From Stomoxys calcitrans (taxonomy: Eukaryota; Arthropoda; Insecta; Diptera; Muscidae): 64,000 bases of DNA. The stretch is taken from the NCBI RefSeq assembly GCF_963082655.1, contig NC_081553.1, positions 65,361,341-65,425,340 on the forward strand, written 5' to 3'. Positions 12,154 through 22,640 of this stretch are shown piece by piece. Within the stretch, counting starts at the first letter, position 1. Each line of letters starts with the position of its first letter. A program made the position numbers and the translations under genes. Under the pieces are notes generated by a model that was not told the DNA's origin, ran no database searches, and saw only the letters and a list, made by a program, of their open reading frames with translations.

Positions 12154-12892
12154 AAAGTAAGGACGGGTTAAAGTCGAGCCGACCTTTTGATACCTTATGG
12201 GATATGCAAGCTAAGTCGTCGATATTGAAATGTGAAATGAAAAAAATTGAGCCTTCTAGAAGCACAAGAAGTCAAGACCCAAGATCAGTTCATGTGGCAA
12301 ATTGCAAATTTTGCGCATGACAATTCCACTAAGGAACAAGGGCAAACTTCTCACATATCAATGAGTGCATTCCGATTCAAGTTTAAGCTCAAGGGGCCTC
12401 CTTTTTAAAGCCGATTCCGTATGGCTTTAATAAGTACGACTCCTCTTTGGAGAGATGTGTCGCACTGCGGCACGCTGTTTCCAGCACAAGGAGGAAAAAC
12501 CACCGCTGAAAATTTTTTTTTATGATTTCGCCAGGATTCAAATCTAGGCCTTCAGGGACATAGGCGGACATGCTAACCTCTGCACTACGATGTCCTCCCA
12601 GTTCATGTGGCAGCTATATCAAAATATAATTGATTCGGCCGATTTATAATCCCAAACGACCTACACTAATAAGAAGTATTTGTGAAAAATTTCAAGTGCC
12701 CAGCCTTACTCCCTCGAAAGTTAGCATGCTTTCGACAAACAGACGGACGGACGGACATTGCTAAATCGACTTAAAATGTCAAGTCGATGAAGAATATATA
12801 TATATATTTTTTTTTTATGGGTTCTTAGACGCATATTTCGAGGAATGATGAAATTCGTATGCCCCCGTCCTATGATGGAGGTCATAAAAATC
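12154..12892 (-). repeat. Family A element interrupted by a SINE
   Basis: Family A sequence at 12241-12299 continues at 12600-12892 after removal of the SINE. The right part has GACAAACAGACGGACGGACGG, AAGAATATATATATAT and CGTCCTATGATGGAGG. The reading AGATCAGTTCATGTGGCAGC across the join matches the usual family A unit. Confidence 0.75.
12300..12599 (-). mobile_element. Full-length tRNA-derived SINE with 13-bp target duplication
   Basis: Reading on the minus strand, the head starts GGAGGACATCGTAGTGCAGA, followed by the A box (GTAGTGCAGAGG) and a degenerate B box. The middle and tail segments follow (AAAAAGGAGGCCCC, GTGAGAAGTTTGCCC, CATGCGCAAAATTTGCAATT). Identical AGTTCATGTGGCA copies flank it at 12287-12299 and 12600-12612. 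This is the signature of target-primed reverse transcription by a partner LINE. There is no poly-A tail; the 3' end is a TTTGCAATT-type tail. Confidence 0.92.
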
Positions 12893-13105
12893 AGGAGATC
12901 CATACATATTGTAGCTATATCTAAATCTGAACTGATTTATATGAAATTCATCAGTGATCCAAAGAGTCGCAAGAGAAACCTTCTTGCCAAATTTTTTGAG
13001 GATCGATTCACAAACCACCAAATTACTTCAGTATTAGTCAAAATTGGACAAAAATATATATCTGAGCTATATCGAATTCTAAACCGTTTTTTTATATAAT
13101 TTACT
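12893..13105 (-). repeat. Family G fragment
   Basis: TAGCTATATCTAAATCTGAAC, ATGAAATTCATCAGTGA and a CTTCTTGCCAAATTTTTTGAGG segment match the units of the family G element at 55461-56970. It has no end modules, and the pentanucleotide microsatellite follows directly. Confidence 0.65.
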
Positions 13106-13797
13106 AGTGATCTTATTTTATTTTATTTTATTTTATTTTATTTTATTTTATTTTATTTTATTTTATTTTATTTTATTTTATTTTATTTTATTTTATTTTA
13201 TTTTACTTTATTTAATTTCATTGTATTTTATTTTTTTTATTTTGGTTTTATTTTAATTTCTTTTATTTTATTTTATATTATTTTATTTTATTTTATTTTA
13301 TTTTATTTTATTTTATTTTATTTTATTTTATTTTATTTTATTTTATTTTATTTTATTTTATTTTATTTTATTTTATTTTATTTTATTTTATTTTATTTTA
13401 TTTTATTTTATTTTATTTGATTTGATTTGATTTTATTTGATTTTATTTGATTTGATTTTATTTTATTTTATTTTATTTTATTTTATTTTATTTTATTTTA
13501 TTTTATTTTATTTTATTTTATTTTATTTTATTTTATTTTATTTTATTTTATTTTATTTTATTTTATTTTATTTTATTTTATTTTATTTTATTTTATTTTA
13601 TTTTATTTTATTTTATTTTATTTTATTTTATTTTATTTTATTTTATTTTATTTTATTTTATTTTATTTTATTTTATTTTATTTTATTTTATTTTATTTTA
13701 TTTTATTTTGTTTTGTTTTGTTTTGTTTTATTTTATTTTATTTTATTTTATTTTATTTTATTTTATTTTATATTATTTTATCTTAATTTATTTTATT
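13106..13797. repeat. (TTTTA)n microsatellite, about 690 bp
   Basis: Near-continuous TTTTA units with patches of variants: TTTGA near 13417-13455, TTTTG at 13708-13728, and mixed units at 13205-13275. The long frame coding for FYFILFYFIL-type protein (13437-13820) is an artefact of the 5-bp repeat. The true length may be longer or shorter because assemblers often collapse such tracts. Confidence 0.97.
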
Positions 13798-15045
13798 TTC
13801 TGGGTCTTTCATTGTATTGAAGATTTATCCCAGATTTATTGGAACAGTGTCATATTATGTTTGTCTGTCTACTGGCTTTGATTATTCTGCTTGACATTCC
13901 TGTGGTATTCAGGGCATTTGTCAACCAAGTGCCCTGAAACAATGAAAGTTGACCCCAAACTACCTACCCCTCTCCCACCTCTATTCATAATATCAGTGAA
14001 TTCAATTCTTGAACAATGCGCTACTATCTGTACGAACGTGACCCAATTCAATGCCTGTGGAATATTTAGACAGGTGTTGTTTTACTTAAATTACAACAAG
14101 CGCTCATACATACATACATACTACTAACATTATAATGTTGCCATTTACAAATTGTTCACGTTCATTGTTGTTGTTGGTGATTCTCATTTCACTTTAATGC
14201 AGAAGCATACAAATTAATAGGGGGCCAAAGAAGGGGAAGGAGAAGAACTTATGTAAGGGGGTGGGAGTGGGAGGTTGAGACCGACATTTGCTGGCAAAGA
14301 AGGCAAAACCGTGCTAAATACATTTGCCCCCCACCTCCACCAACGCAACTACCTCCATCACTTACCCCTACCTACCGCATTTGAAAGTTGGCCTTGCCAA
14401 TAATTGGTTTACTTATTTTCGCTTCGTTATTCCCATCTCTCACGTATTGATAAAATGCCATTATGTTAAAGAATAACGTACTTCAATTATTGAACATTGC
14501 CGTTATTTTTTTGAATGCTTCTTTTTTTTCTGCACTTACAGCGAATGGCGAAGATGTATGGAAAGTTCCTGGCAAGAACTCATGCAAGAGCAGTCACTCC
14601 CACACACACACACACACACTCTGGTACAGACATTCTCATATTGATGGGTTTCTTTTTCCAACTTTTTGTTGTCACTTTCGTTTTTATTCCGCGCTACATT
14701 TAACTTTGCGGTGTACACTTCTCTCGGAGAAAAATTTATTTGAAATGAAATCAAAATATATTTGCATATTTAAATTGCCAATGCAAATAATTTTTTCTGC
14801 GAGAAGGGTTTGAGGCGATGTACAAAGCACCAACGGAAGAGCAAACGTCTTCGACACATTGTGAATTCTGTGGGATGTTGAAAGAAATTTAAGTACTTTT
14901 GAAGTATGTGTGCCTCTAATTGTTGTGCAAAATGGTTATAGGTCGTGCAAAACAAACTCTCATCTTCAAGTGTTAAGAACCGTTGGCTTGTGGGTAATAT
15001 GTTTGGGGATAATAACCAAAAAGCCCCCCTTCAACTTCCTCACTG
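13798..15045. other. Unique DNA, no supported gene
   Basis: It contains a (CATA)n run (14104-14122) and a (CA)n microsatellite (14599-14619). A good-looking 3' splice acceptor (TTCTGCACTTACAG, ending 14541) is followed by open frame in two phases, but the CA microsatellite interrupts and no donor or domain follows. No exon is called. Confidence 0.5.
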
Positions 15046-15322
15046 CCATTGAAAATTGCAAATTTTTCCCATGAACATTCCACTAAGGAACAGGGGCAAA
15101 CTACTCACATATCAATAAGTGCAGTCCGATTCAAGCTCAATGATAAGGGGCCTCCTTTTTATAGCCGAGTCCGAACGGCGTGCCGCAGCGCGACATCTCT
15201 TTGAAGAAAAGTTTTACATGGCATATTATCTCACAAATGTTCCCAGCATTAGGAGAGGAAAGCCACCGCTGAACCACCGTCATAGGCAGACATGCTAACG
15301 TCTGCGCTACGGTGGTCTCCTC
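15046..15322 (-). mobile_element. SINE copy with internal deletion of the B-box region
   Basis: The 3' end at 15048-15075 (TTGCAAATTTTTCCCATGAAC) and the GGGGCCTCCTTTTTATAGCC and GCGACATCTCTTTGAAG segments are present. The sequence then jumps from GCCACCGCTGAA to CCACCGTCATAGGCAGAC, losing the B box. The head ends GCGCTACGGTGGTCTCC. The deletion would remove the internal RNA polymerase III promoter element. Confidence 0.8.
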
Positions 15323-15351
15323 ACAGACATGATGGGTAATAAATTATGAAA

Positions 15352-16069
15352 AACAAGTAGGAGCGTGAGAAGTTCGGCCGGGCCGAATCTTACATATCCT
15401 CCACCATGGATCGCATTTGTCGAGTTCTATGCGCGGTATCTCTTTTTAGGCAAACAAAGAGTATTGAATAAGAACTGTTATGCTATTGGAGCTGTATCAA
15501 GTTATAGTCCGATTCGGACCGTTAATGAATGCTGAACATTTTCGAAGTCATTGTATAATAATTCAGGTCATCCGGATAAGGATTGCGCCTTGTAGGGGCT
15601 CAAGAAGCAAGATCGGGGGATAGGTTTATAGGGGAGCTATATCAAGCTATTGATCGATTCAGACCATATTAGACACGTATGTTGAAGGTCACGAGAGAAG
15701 CCGTTTTACAAATTTCAGCCAAATCGGACGAGAATTGCGCCCTCTTGAGGCTCAAGAAGTCAAGACCTAAGATCGGTTTATATCGGTTTATTATATCAAA
15801 ACATGGACCGATTTAGCCCATTAACTATCCCAACCGACCTACACTAATAAAAAGTATTTGTGCAAAATTTTAAGTGCCTAGCTTTACTCCTTCGAAAGTT
15901 AGCGTGCTTTCGACAGACAGACAGACGGACGGACATGGCTAGATCGACTTAAAATATCATGACGATTAAGAATATATATACTAAATGGGGTCTTAGACGC
16001 ATATATCGAGGTGTTACAAACAGAATGACGAAATTAGTATACCCCCACCCTATGGTGGAGGGTATAGAA
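15352..16069 (-). repeat. Family A element, both ends
   Basis: It starts ACAAGTAGGAGCGTGAGAAG, then the palindrome TTCGGCCGGGCCGAA (15373-15387) and CCTCCACCATGGATCGC. It ends with GACAGACAGACAGACGGACGG, GAATATATATACT and CACCCTATGGTGGAGGGTAT. About three monomers lie between. Confidence 0.8.
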
Positions 16070-16371
16070 AAGAATCTGTGCAAAGTTTCAGCTCAATGTT
16101 CTTAATTCTTAAAGACCGTAGCGTGGTTTCAACTGACAGACAGACGGACATAGCTGGATGGTCTTAGATTTTTACAACGATTAAAAATATATATACTTTA
16201 TAGGTTCGGAAATGGATTTTTCGATGTGTTGTAAACGGAATGATAAAATGAATATGGGGGCATATTCATTCCTTCGGTGGTGGGTATAAAAAAGATGCAA
16301 TCCGATATAGCCCATCAAAACCTGCCTATGGATATAATCAGGTTCTGTGAGAAGATTCAGCTCAATATCCC
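16070..16371 (-). repeat. Divergent mini-me-type end module
   Basis: CTGACAGACAGACGGACATAG, AAAAATATATATACTTTATAGG and CATTCCTTCGGTGGTGGGTAT form an end module of the same plan as family A but with different terminal sequence. A similar end (CCCACCACCGAAGAATGGGG) begins the family B array at 54269. Confidence 0.55.
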
Positions 16372-16985
16372 TTTTTTATACCCTCCACCATAGGATGGGG
16401 GTATACTAATCTGGTCATTCCGTTTGTAACTCTCGCTGTTCTGAATCGATCTAGCCATGTCCGTCCGTCCGCCGTTTGTCGAAATCACGATAGAGGTCGA
16501 ACGCGTAAAGCTACCTGCTTGAAATTTTGCACAGATGCTTAATATCTAAGTAGATCATTTGGGATTGCAAATGGGTCATATCGGTTCAGATTTAGATATA
16601 GCTCCCATATAAAAGAATTTCCAGATTTGACTTCTTGAGCCCCTGGAAGCCGCAATTTTCATACAATTTGGCTGAAATATTGCTTGTAGTGTTCCGTTAT
16701 GACTTCCAACAACTGTGCCAAGTACGGTCCAAATAGTCTCTAACCTGATATAGCTCCCATGTAAACCGATCTCCCGATTTGACTTCTTGAGCCCTTACAA
16801 GCAGCAATTTTTTCCGATTTGGCTGAAATTTTGCATGTTGTCATTTGTTATGAATTCCAAAAACTGTGCCAAGTACGGTCAAACTCAGTCTATAACCTGA
16901 TATAGCTCCCATGTAAGCCGGTGTCTCGATCACCATTGTTCGGTTCCTAGAAGCTTTAATTTTTGCTTGTTTGACAGAAGTTTGG
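16372..16985 (+). repeat. Family A variant, 3' truncated
   Basis: It starts TATACCCTCCACCATAGGAT with a GTCCGTCCGTCCGCC tract. The units carry CTCCCATATAAAAGAATTTCC and TTGAGCCCTTACAAGCAGC rather than the GGGCGCAATT form. This is the same subtype as the partial array at 63520-64000. It fades out before the MITE at 17106. Confidence 0.65.
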
Positions 16986-17105
16986 TATGTAGAATAAAAT
17001 TATGCCCTTCCACTCAATGTATTCAATTTAATTTTTAGTAGAATCCATGGTGGTCGGTTCCCAAAGTTTGGCACTTTTTTTTTTGTTTATTATAGCTGCG
17101 ATATA

Positions 17106-17322
17106 TGGGTTGCCCAAAAAGTAATTGCGGATTTTTCATATAGTCGGCGTTGACAAATTTTTTCACAGCTTGTGACTTCTGTCAGTTATCAGCTGTTACT
17201 TTTAGCTTGCTTCAGAAAAAAAGTGTAAAAAAAGTATATTTGATTAAAGTTCATTCTAAGTTTTATTACAAATTCATTTACTTTCTTTTAAAAAATCCGC
17301 AATTACTTTTTGGGCAACCCAA
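17106..17322 (+). mobile_element. Mariner-type MITE, copy 1 (217 bp)
   Basis: Perfect terminal inverted repeats begin GGGTTGCCCAAAAAGTAATT and continue GCGGATTTTT. TA-rich target sequence lies on both sides. It lacks about 20 bp that the other three copies have after TTGTGAC (17170). The ends resemble those of mellifera-subfamily mariner elements. There is no transposase, so it must have moved in trans. Confidence 0.9.
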
Positions 17323-18040
17323 TAGAATGGTCTCCCATTTTAACATTTTCGGCTTAACCTAAATTTATTAAGACTTTTTGCCATGCAATTCTTTGAATAC
17401 CATAATGGTCTACAGCTGGACAATATCCTGCGTATAATTTCCAAAAAAGCGTAGAAAGAAAAACTTTTTAATACATTATTCATATTAAGTCTATTAATTT
17501 AAATAATAAACCTAATCGGATTACTCGAGAAAAAATTAAACATTTTCATTGAAAACGACAAAAAAAACTAAATCAAAACAAATCCTTGCTGGTCTGTGAT
17601 AGGCATTTATTTTACAAAGTTTTTTTCATTAAAAAATAATAAACCTTAACATATTACTTGAGAAAAAAAATTGAACAACGATAAAAAAGACCAAACAAAA
17701 AACAAATCTCTGCTTGCTTGTGTTAGGTTTCATTTATTTTATTAACGTTTTTTTTAATTTATAGGCTAACCTTCCGCTTACTCATTATTAAGTCTCTTTA
17801 AAACTCAATATTTTACTGTTGCCTTAACTAGCACATATTTTCCCTCTAAACTAGTGCTGAGAGAATCTCTAGCAACGAGAGGGGAAATTACACTGTAGCT
17901 ACATTCAGGAAAATTTGTCAGTAAAAACAACAAAAATATTTGCTGTAATAGCAGAAAGTCTGCTGAAATTGGGACAGAAGTAATATTTTGCTATAACAGC
18001 AAACACTTTTTCCTGTTTTCAGATGGTAAAAAAAACTCAA
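17323..18040. other. AT-rich DNA, no gene seen
   Basis: It contains two loosely similar AT-rich stretches (TTACTCGAGAAAAAATT at 17520 and TTACTTGAGAAAAAAAATTG at 17656), followed by AAACAAATC and CTGGTCTGTGATAGG / CTTGCTTGTGTTAGG. This suggests a decayed duplication about 135 bp apart. No coding content is seen. Confidence 0.4.
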
Positions 18041-18184
18041 AATGTATATATAGATATAGCTGTCATATAAACCGATCTCCCGATAAAGGGTCTGAAGCTC
18101 ATGAAAGCTTTATTAATTACCCAATTTTGTTTAAATTTGCAATACGAAATTCAACAACTCAATGTCCGTGCCGAATTTGGGCCC
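18041..18184 (+). repeat. Family A/B-like fragment
   Basis: TAGATATAGCTGTCATATAAACC and CCGATAAAGGGTCTGAAGC are one monomer's worth of the shared A/B core. No end modules are present. Confidence 0.5.
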
Positions 18185-18640
18185 TTAAGTTATCCAATTT
18201 TCACAGGATTGTGATGAAATGGATTTTCTACTCTCAAACTCCACATTGCAATGGTCAGTTAAAAGTCCTGTTTGGGGTAGGATGGACCTCCAGGCTCCTT
18301 GGTCCCAAAAGTGGAAGTCAATTTCGTGCTCTACTCCCAAAGACCTTTCATTTAAGACCCATATTGCCATGACCGGTAAATAAGTCCGACTTGAGGGGTT
18401 TTTTGGGGTTGGGGTGACCCGCGAAACACTTCGTCCCACAATTGAATATCAAATTCGTTTTCCACTCTCAAAACCTTTCATTTATGATCCATATCGCCAT
18501 GGTCGGTAAATATGTCGGATTTGAGAGGTTTTTTGAGGGTGGGTTGACCCACGAAACTCTTAGTCCCACAATTGGATATCAGATTCGTTTTCTACTCTCA
18601 AATACTTTTAATGGGAAAGGTCCGCCCCCTATTCTTACTC
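18185..18640 (-). repeat. Family D fragment
   Basis: About three units of roughly 130 bp carry CTCAAAACCTTTCATTTATG, CCATGGTCGGTAAATATGTC, TTTTGAGGGTGGGTTGACCC and CCCACAATTGGATATCA. It is truncated at both ends. Confidence 0.65.
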
Positions 18641-19565
18641 AAAAATGTTGACATCGTTTTAATTATCCAGATTTTCTTCAAAATTATTTATTCTGTAAAC
18701 ATTTTTTGCACACGTAGTAAGCCGTCACACGAATCATCTCATGCTAAATTTGTTAAAAATCGGACCAAAATTGTGGCTCCTACAGCTTCAAAAGGGCATA
18801 TCGGATGAAAGATATATATGGGAGCTATATCTTAATCTGGACCGATTTCAATGAAATATTACATATTGCAACGTCACAAGAAGCACTTTGTGCCAAATTT
18901 GATAAAGATCGGACCAAAATTGTGCCTCTACAGCCTTAAAAGTCCATATCGGATGAAAGATATATATGAGAGTTATATATAAATCTGATTTGATTCAGAT
19001 GAAATTTTGCACACATATTGGGACATCTCAAAAAGCACTTCGTGACAAATTTGGTAAAGATCGGAACAAAATTGTGGGTCCTACAGCTTTAAAAGGGCAT
19101 GTCGGATGAAAGATATATATGGGAGCTATATCTAAATCTGAACCGATTTCAATGAAATTTTGCACACATACTGGGACGTCAATGAAAACACTTTGTGCCA
19201 AATTTTGTAAGGATCGGACCAAAATTGTGGCTTCTACTGCTTTAAAAGGGCACATCGGATGAAAGATATATATGGGAGCTATATCTAAATCTGGACCGAT
19301 TTTTTCCAAAATCAATAGCGTTCGTCCTTGGAATTAAAAAAGAGACTTATGCAACATTTTTTGATAATCGGACAACAAGTGCGACCTGTACCTTGATTAC
19401 AAGAATACATGGACAGACAGACAGACGGACATAGCTAAATCGAATCAGGAAGTGATTCTAAGCTGATCCGTTTACTTATCGATGGGTCTAGCTCTTCTCC
19501 TTCTTAGCGTTGCAAACAAATGCACAAATCTATAATACCCTGTACCACAGTGGTGGTGTAGGGTA
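18641..19565 (-). repeat. Family G element with one end
   Basis: About four units of roughly 150 bp (AAAGATATATATGGGAGC, TTAAAAGGGCATATCGG, AAATTTGGTAAAGATCGG) are followed by GGACAGACAGACAGACGG, TCGAATCAGGAAGTGATTC and the TACCCTGTACCACAGTGGTGG end near 19543-19565. The same end is found at 56944-56969 in another copy. Confidence 0.7.
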
Positions 19566-19566
19566 A

Positions 19567-21358
19567 AAAAATCAATTTATGTTTGTTTGTCGGTTTGATT
19601 GTTTGCGCGTTCCTTATAGACTCAAAAACGGCTGAACCAATCAGACGGTGAAAATAGGATACTATATTAATTTTTTGATATCTGAAGGGGGGCGGATCCT
19701 CCCCCTTACCCTAATTTTCAAAAACGAGAAATCTCGGTGATGGGTGTTGCGATTTAAGCGAAATTTTGTGTGCTCTCTTACAGTAACCTAAAGATATAAA
19801 TTTGGTATCCTAATTTTAGATAGGCTACCTAGGGGGCCGCCCCACCCTAAAACCTACAAAATATAAATTTAGACCAATCACTACAATATGGGACTCAAAT
19901 GAGAGGTATTTAGGATAAGAAAACATACCTGATATCCGATTGCCAGACCAAGTGTTAGGGGGACCACCCAACCCCCAAAACACCCCAAAATCGGATATAT
20001 TTACCGACCATGGCAATATGGGACTCAAATGATAGATATTTGCGAGTAGAATTCGAATCTGATATACAAATGTTGGCCCCCATCCCCAAAACTCCCCCCA
20101 AACAGGACTTATTTACTAACCATGGCAATATAGGGCTTAGATAAAAGGTATTTGAGTGTAGAATACGAATCTGATATCGAAATGTAGAGTCGCGCGTTTG
20201 GGGGGCCGCCCCTCCCAAAAACACCCCCAAAAGAGGAAAAATTTCAGCCATAGCAATATGGGGCTCAAATGAAAGGTCTTTGGGAGTAAAGCACGAATCT
20301 GATATCGATATTCGGGAAAAAGTGTCTATGGGGCCACCCCACCCCCTTAACACCACCTATATAGGATGTATTTGGTGACCATTCCAATATGGGACTGTAA
20401 TAAGTGGTATTTTAGAGAAGAACACGAATCTGATATTTCTTTTCAGTGCCAAGTCACTGAACGGACGCTCCAACCTTCAAAACACTCCCCAAACTGGTCA
20501 TGTTTGCGACTATGGATATATGGGGCTCAGCGCAGAGGTTAGCATGTCCGCCTATGACGCTGAACGCCTGGGTTCGAATCCTGGCGAAACCATCAGAAAC
20601 AAATTTTCCGCGGTGGTTTTCCCCTCCTAATGCTGGCAACATTTGTGAGGTACTATGCCATGTAAAACTTCTCTCCAAAGATGTGTCGCACTGCGGCACA
20701 CCGTTCGGAATCGGCTATAAAAAGGAAGCCCATTGAGCTTAAACTTGAATCGGACTGCACTCATTGATATGTGAGAAGTTTGCCCCTGTTCCTTAATGGC
20801 ATGTTCATGGGCAAAATTTGCAAATTTGCAATTGAAAGGTATTGGGGAGTAGACCACGAATTTAATATTAAAATTCGGGACCAACAGCCTAGGGGACGTC
20901 CCACCCCCATAACAACCCCCAAGTGGGACGAATTTGCTCACCATGACAATTTGGGTATTAAAGGGAGTGGATCTTGATATTGATAGTTTTTAAGGCCCAT
21001 AGCCCTAACCGGACATATTTACTCACTTTTGGAATAAGGGGTTAAATGAAAGGTAATTGAATTTGAGAGTAGGAAGCAAATCTGATATATAAAAGAGAAC
21101 ACATTTTGGTGCCAAGAGTTTGAGAACGCCTCATACTATAAACTCCCCTTAAACCAATGCCAATATGGGGTTTAAATAAATGGTATTTAAGCTCGATGCC
21201 GATATTTTTTTCAGGGTCAAGTGTCTAGGGGACCAGCTCACCCCCCCATCCGGACATCATGACAATATCGGGCTGAAATAAAGATTTTTAAGAATAGAGT
21301 ATATTAAACACCCTACAAAGTCAGAGATGTCGCAGCGGAGCGGACCCGGTACAGCTAG
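19567..21358 (+). mobile_element. Helitron-like element with family D array
   Basis: The 5' region (19574-19640) has AATCAATTTATGTTTGTTTG and GACTCAAAAACGGCTGAACC. Tandem units of about 130 bp follow (TGGGACTCAAATGA, GGTATTTGGGAGTAGA, GATATC, C-rich GGCCGCCCC stretches). The 3' end GACCCGGTACAGCTAG lies before a T at 21343-21358. Helitrons classically end in CTRR and insert between A and T. The 5' TC is not preserved here. No Rep/helicase coding exists, so it is non-autonomous. A SINE has inserted at about 20528-20836. Confidence 0.6.
20528..20836 (+). mobile_element. SINE copy inside the Helitron-like element
   Basis: CAGCGCAGAGGTTAGCATG (A box) and GGGTTCGAATCCTGGCG (B box, near 20571) are well preserved. 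The middle segments and the GGGCAAAATTTGCAAATTTGC tail follow. Family D sequence stops at GGGGCTC on the left and resumes at AATTGAAAGGTATTGGGG on the right, so it is a nested insertion. The first few bases of the head are missing and no clear target duplication remains. Confidence 0.88.
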
Positions 21359-21855
21359 TTGTCTATACATGACTACATGACTTACTTTAAATAGTCATCA
21401 TTTAGTCTTTTTTTAAATCAAATAATATTGCCATATTATTTTAATTTTACTAATTTACCGGTCTATATGTTTAGTGCGGTGGCGACAGTTTTTAGTATTT
21501 AAACCATATAAAACTTTTGAACAAGAAAGTGTTGCCCAGCAGAACTTGGCTTGGACTTGTCTAGGAAAAGAAGGCCCCTTATCGAGGAGCCAAAAATGGT
21601 AGCCACTTTGACGTTAAGGTTGGCATCTCCTCCTATACCTCTGAACGTCCTAATTTTGGGGAACTGGCGGCCTACATTTAATTGTGTCCCCAAAATAATT
21701 AAATCACACAGTGCCCTTAAACGACTAACACATGTAGAAACATGCAGATTTTCTCCTTAAATTCCATATAAATCCAAAACTTAAAATTAGTTGCATCGGA
21801 CCTCTATTCACATTCAATTCCATCAATCCTTTGCTGTCAATACCAATTCACTTAC
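21359..21855. other. Unique DNA, probable intron 3' of the first coding exon
   Basis: It is unique sequence on the intron side of the exon at 21856-21953, which is read on the minus strand. No acceptor or second exon is recognised. Frames at 21499-21693 and 21551-21760 look like chance. Confidence 0.4.
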
Positions 21856-21953
21856 CTCACTGTTATGATGATTCCTATGATAACAGCCGCTATTGGAGGC
21901 CACCATGTCCTAAAGGGATCTGCATTTTCCATTAGCTCTATAACATCATCCAT
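21856..21953 (-). CDS. Probable first coding exon of an unidentified membrane protein
   Basis: Reading right to left, an ATG at 21953-21951 opens 32 codons plus two bases. It then meets a consensus splice donor (CAGTGAG|GTAAGT, intron side 21855-21850). The peptide starts MDDVIELMENADPF, an acidic stretch, and continues RTWWPPIAAVIIGIIITV, a plausible single membrane-spanning segment. That suggests a signal anchor or N-terminal membrane tether. The upstream sequence (about 21960-22150) is A-rich and pyrimidine-poor like a fly 5' leader. The exon is not part of any repeat in the window. Coding use is sensible and hydrophobicity is organised. I cannot name the gene. Downstream exons would lie further left or outside the window, and none was found. 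It could be a chance frame, but the start, membrane segment and perfect donor together argue otherwise. Confidence 0.6.
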
Positions 21954-22640
21954 ACTGATTGTTTTCTTCTATTGATTTTTTTTTTTTTGCTTTGCCTTTG
22001 TCCTAGTCGAAGAATGAATACAAGATTTGCGCGGAAATTGAAAAGTTTATCTTTTACTTGCGAACTCAATAAAAGTGCTTTGCGAAACCAAAATCCACTT
22101 GAGACAAGTTCACGATTTATGTGAATTTTTGATTTTTATTTAACGTTTGCTTTCTTCTCTACAACATTCCTTGGGGGACAAGAATAGCCAATGATAATTT
22201 TGTGTAAAGTTTCACTACAATTTCACTATACCAAGCCGCACACCCGCACCCTCCGAATGTTTCGAACACAATGTGTTCTCCCCAAGCCAATAAAAATCAA
22301 CGAACCGCGGAAAATCTCATTTCGAATCATATCTGCAATTACGCGATGTTCCTCACTAGTCAATCTACTAGCAGTTGGTTTGTTGCTTTTTTCTCTCCTC
22401 CTTCGTTTCTAGTTTTAAAGCAGAGCACTTTTTTGGTGGGGAGCAAAATTTGGATGTAGATTTACTAGTATTTTTTTCTCATATTTGATGTTTCATTGTT
22501 TTACTGTGATTTGTTAGGGATTTGTGCATCATTCATGTTTTAAAACAATGACAATGACAGTAGACTATGGAAACACTTAGGGCACAATGGGTTGAGGTGA
22601 ACCAAAGAATATTTGAGAAACTGTTACATGTTAAATTTTT
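21954..22640 (-). promoter_or_regulatory. Putative 5' leader and upstream region of the exon at 21856-21953
   Basis: Unique sequence upstream (minus strand) of the proposed start codon. It includes a T-run at 21978-21989 and a non-repetitive stretch at 22150-22450, where a core promoter would be expected. I see no unambiguous TATA box or initiator. The assignment is by position only. Confidence 0.3.

Noticed and set aside
13437..13820. 127-codon frame coding a repeated FYFILFYFIL protein
   Set aside because: Produced entirely by the (TTTTA)n microsatellite; no start context or non-repeat sequence.
14515..14703. Strong splice-acceptor look-alike TTCTGCACTTACAG followed by open frame
   Set aside because: The frame is dominated by a (CA)n microsatellite, no donor or domain follows, and two phases are equally open.
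21499..21760. Open frames on both strands beside the host exon
   Set aside because: No acceptor or donor fits the phase of the exon at 21856, and neither frame shows a recognisable domain.
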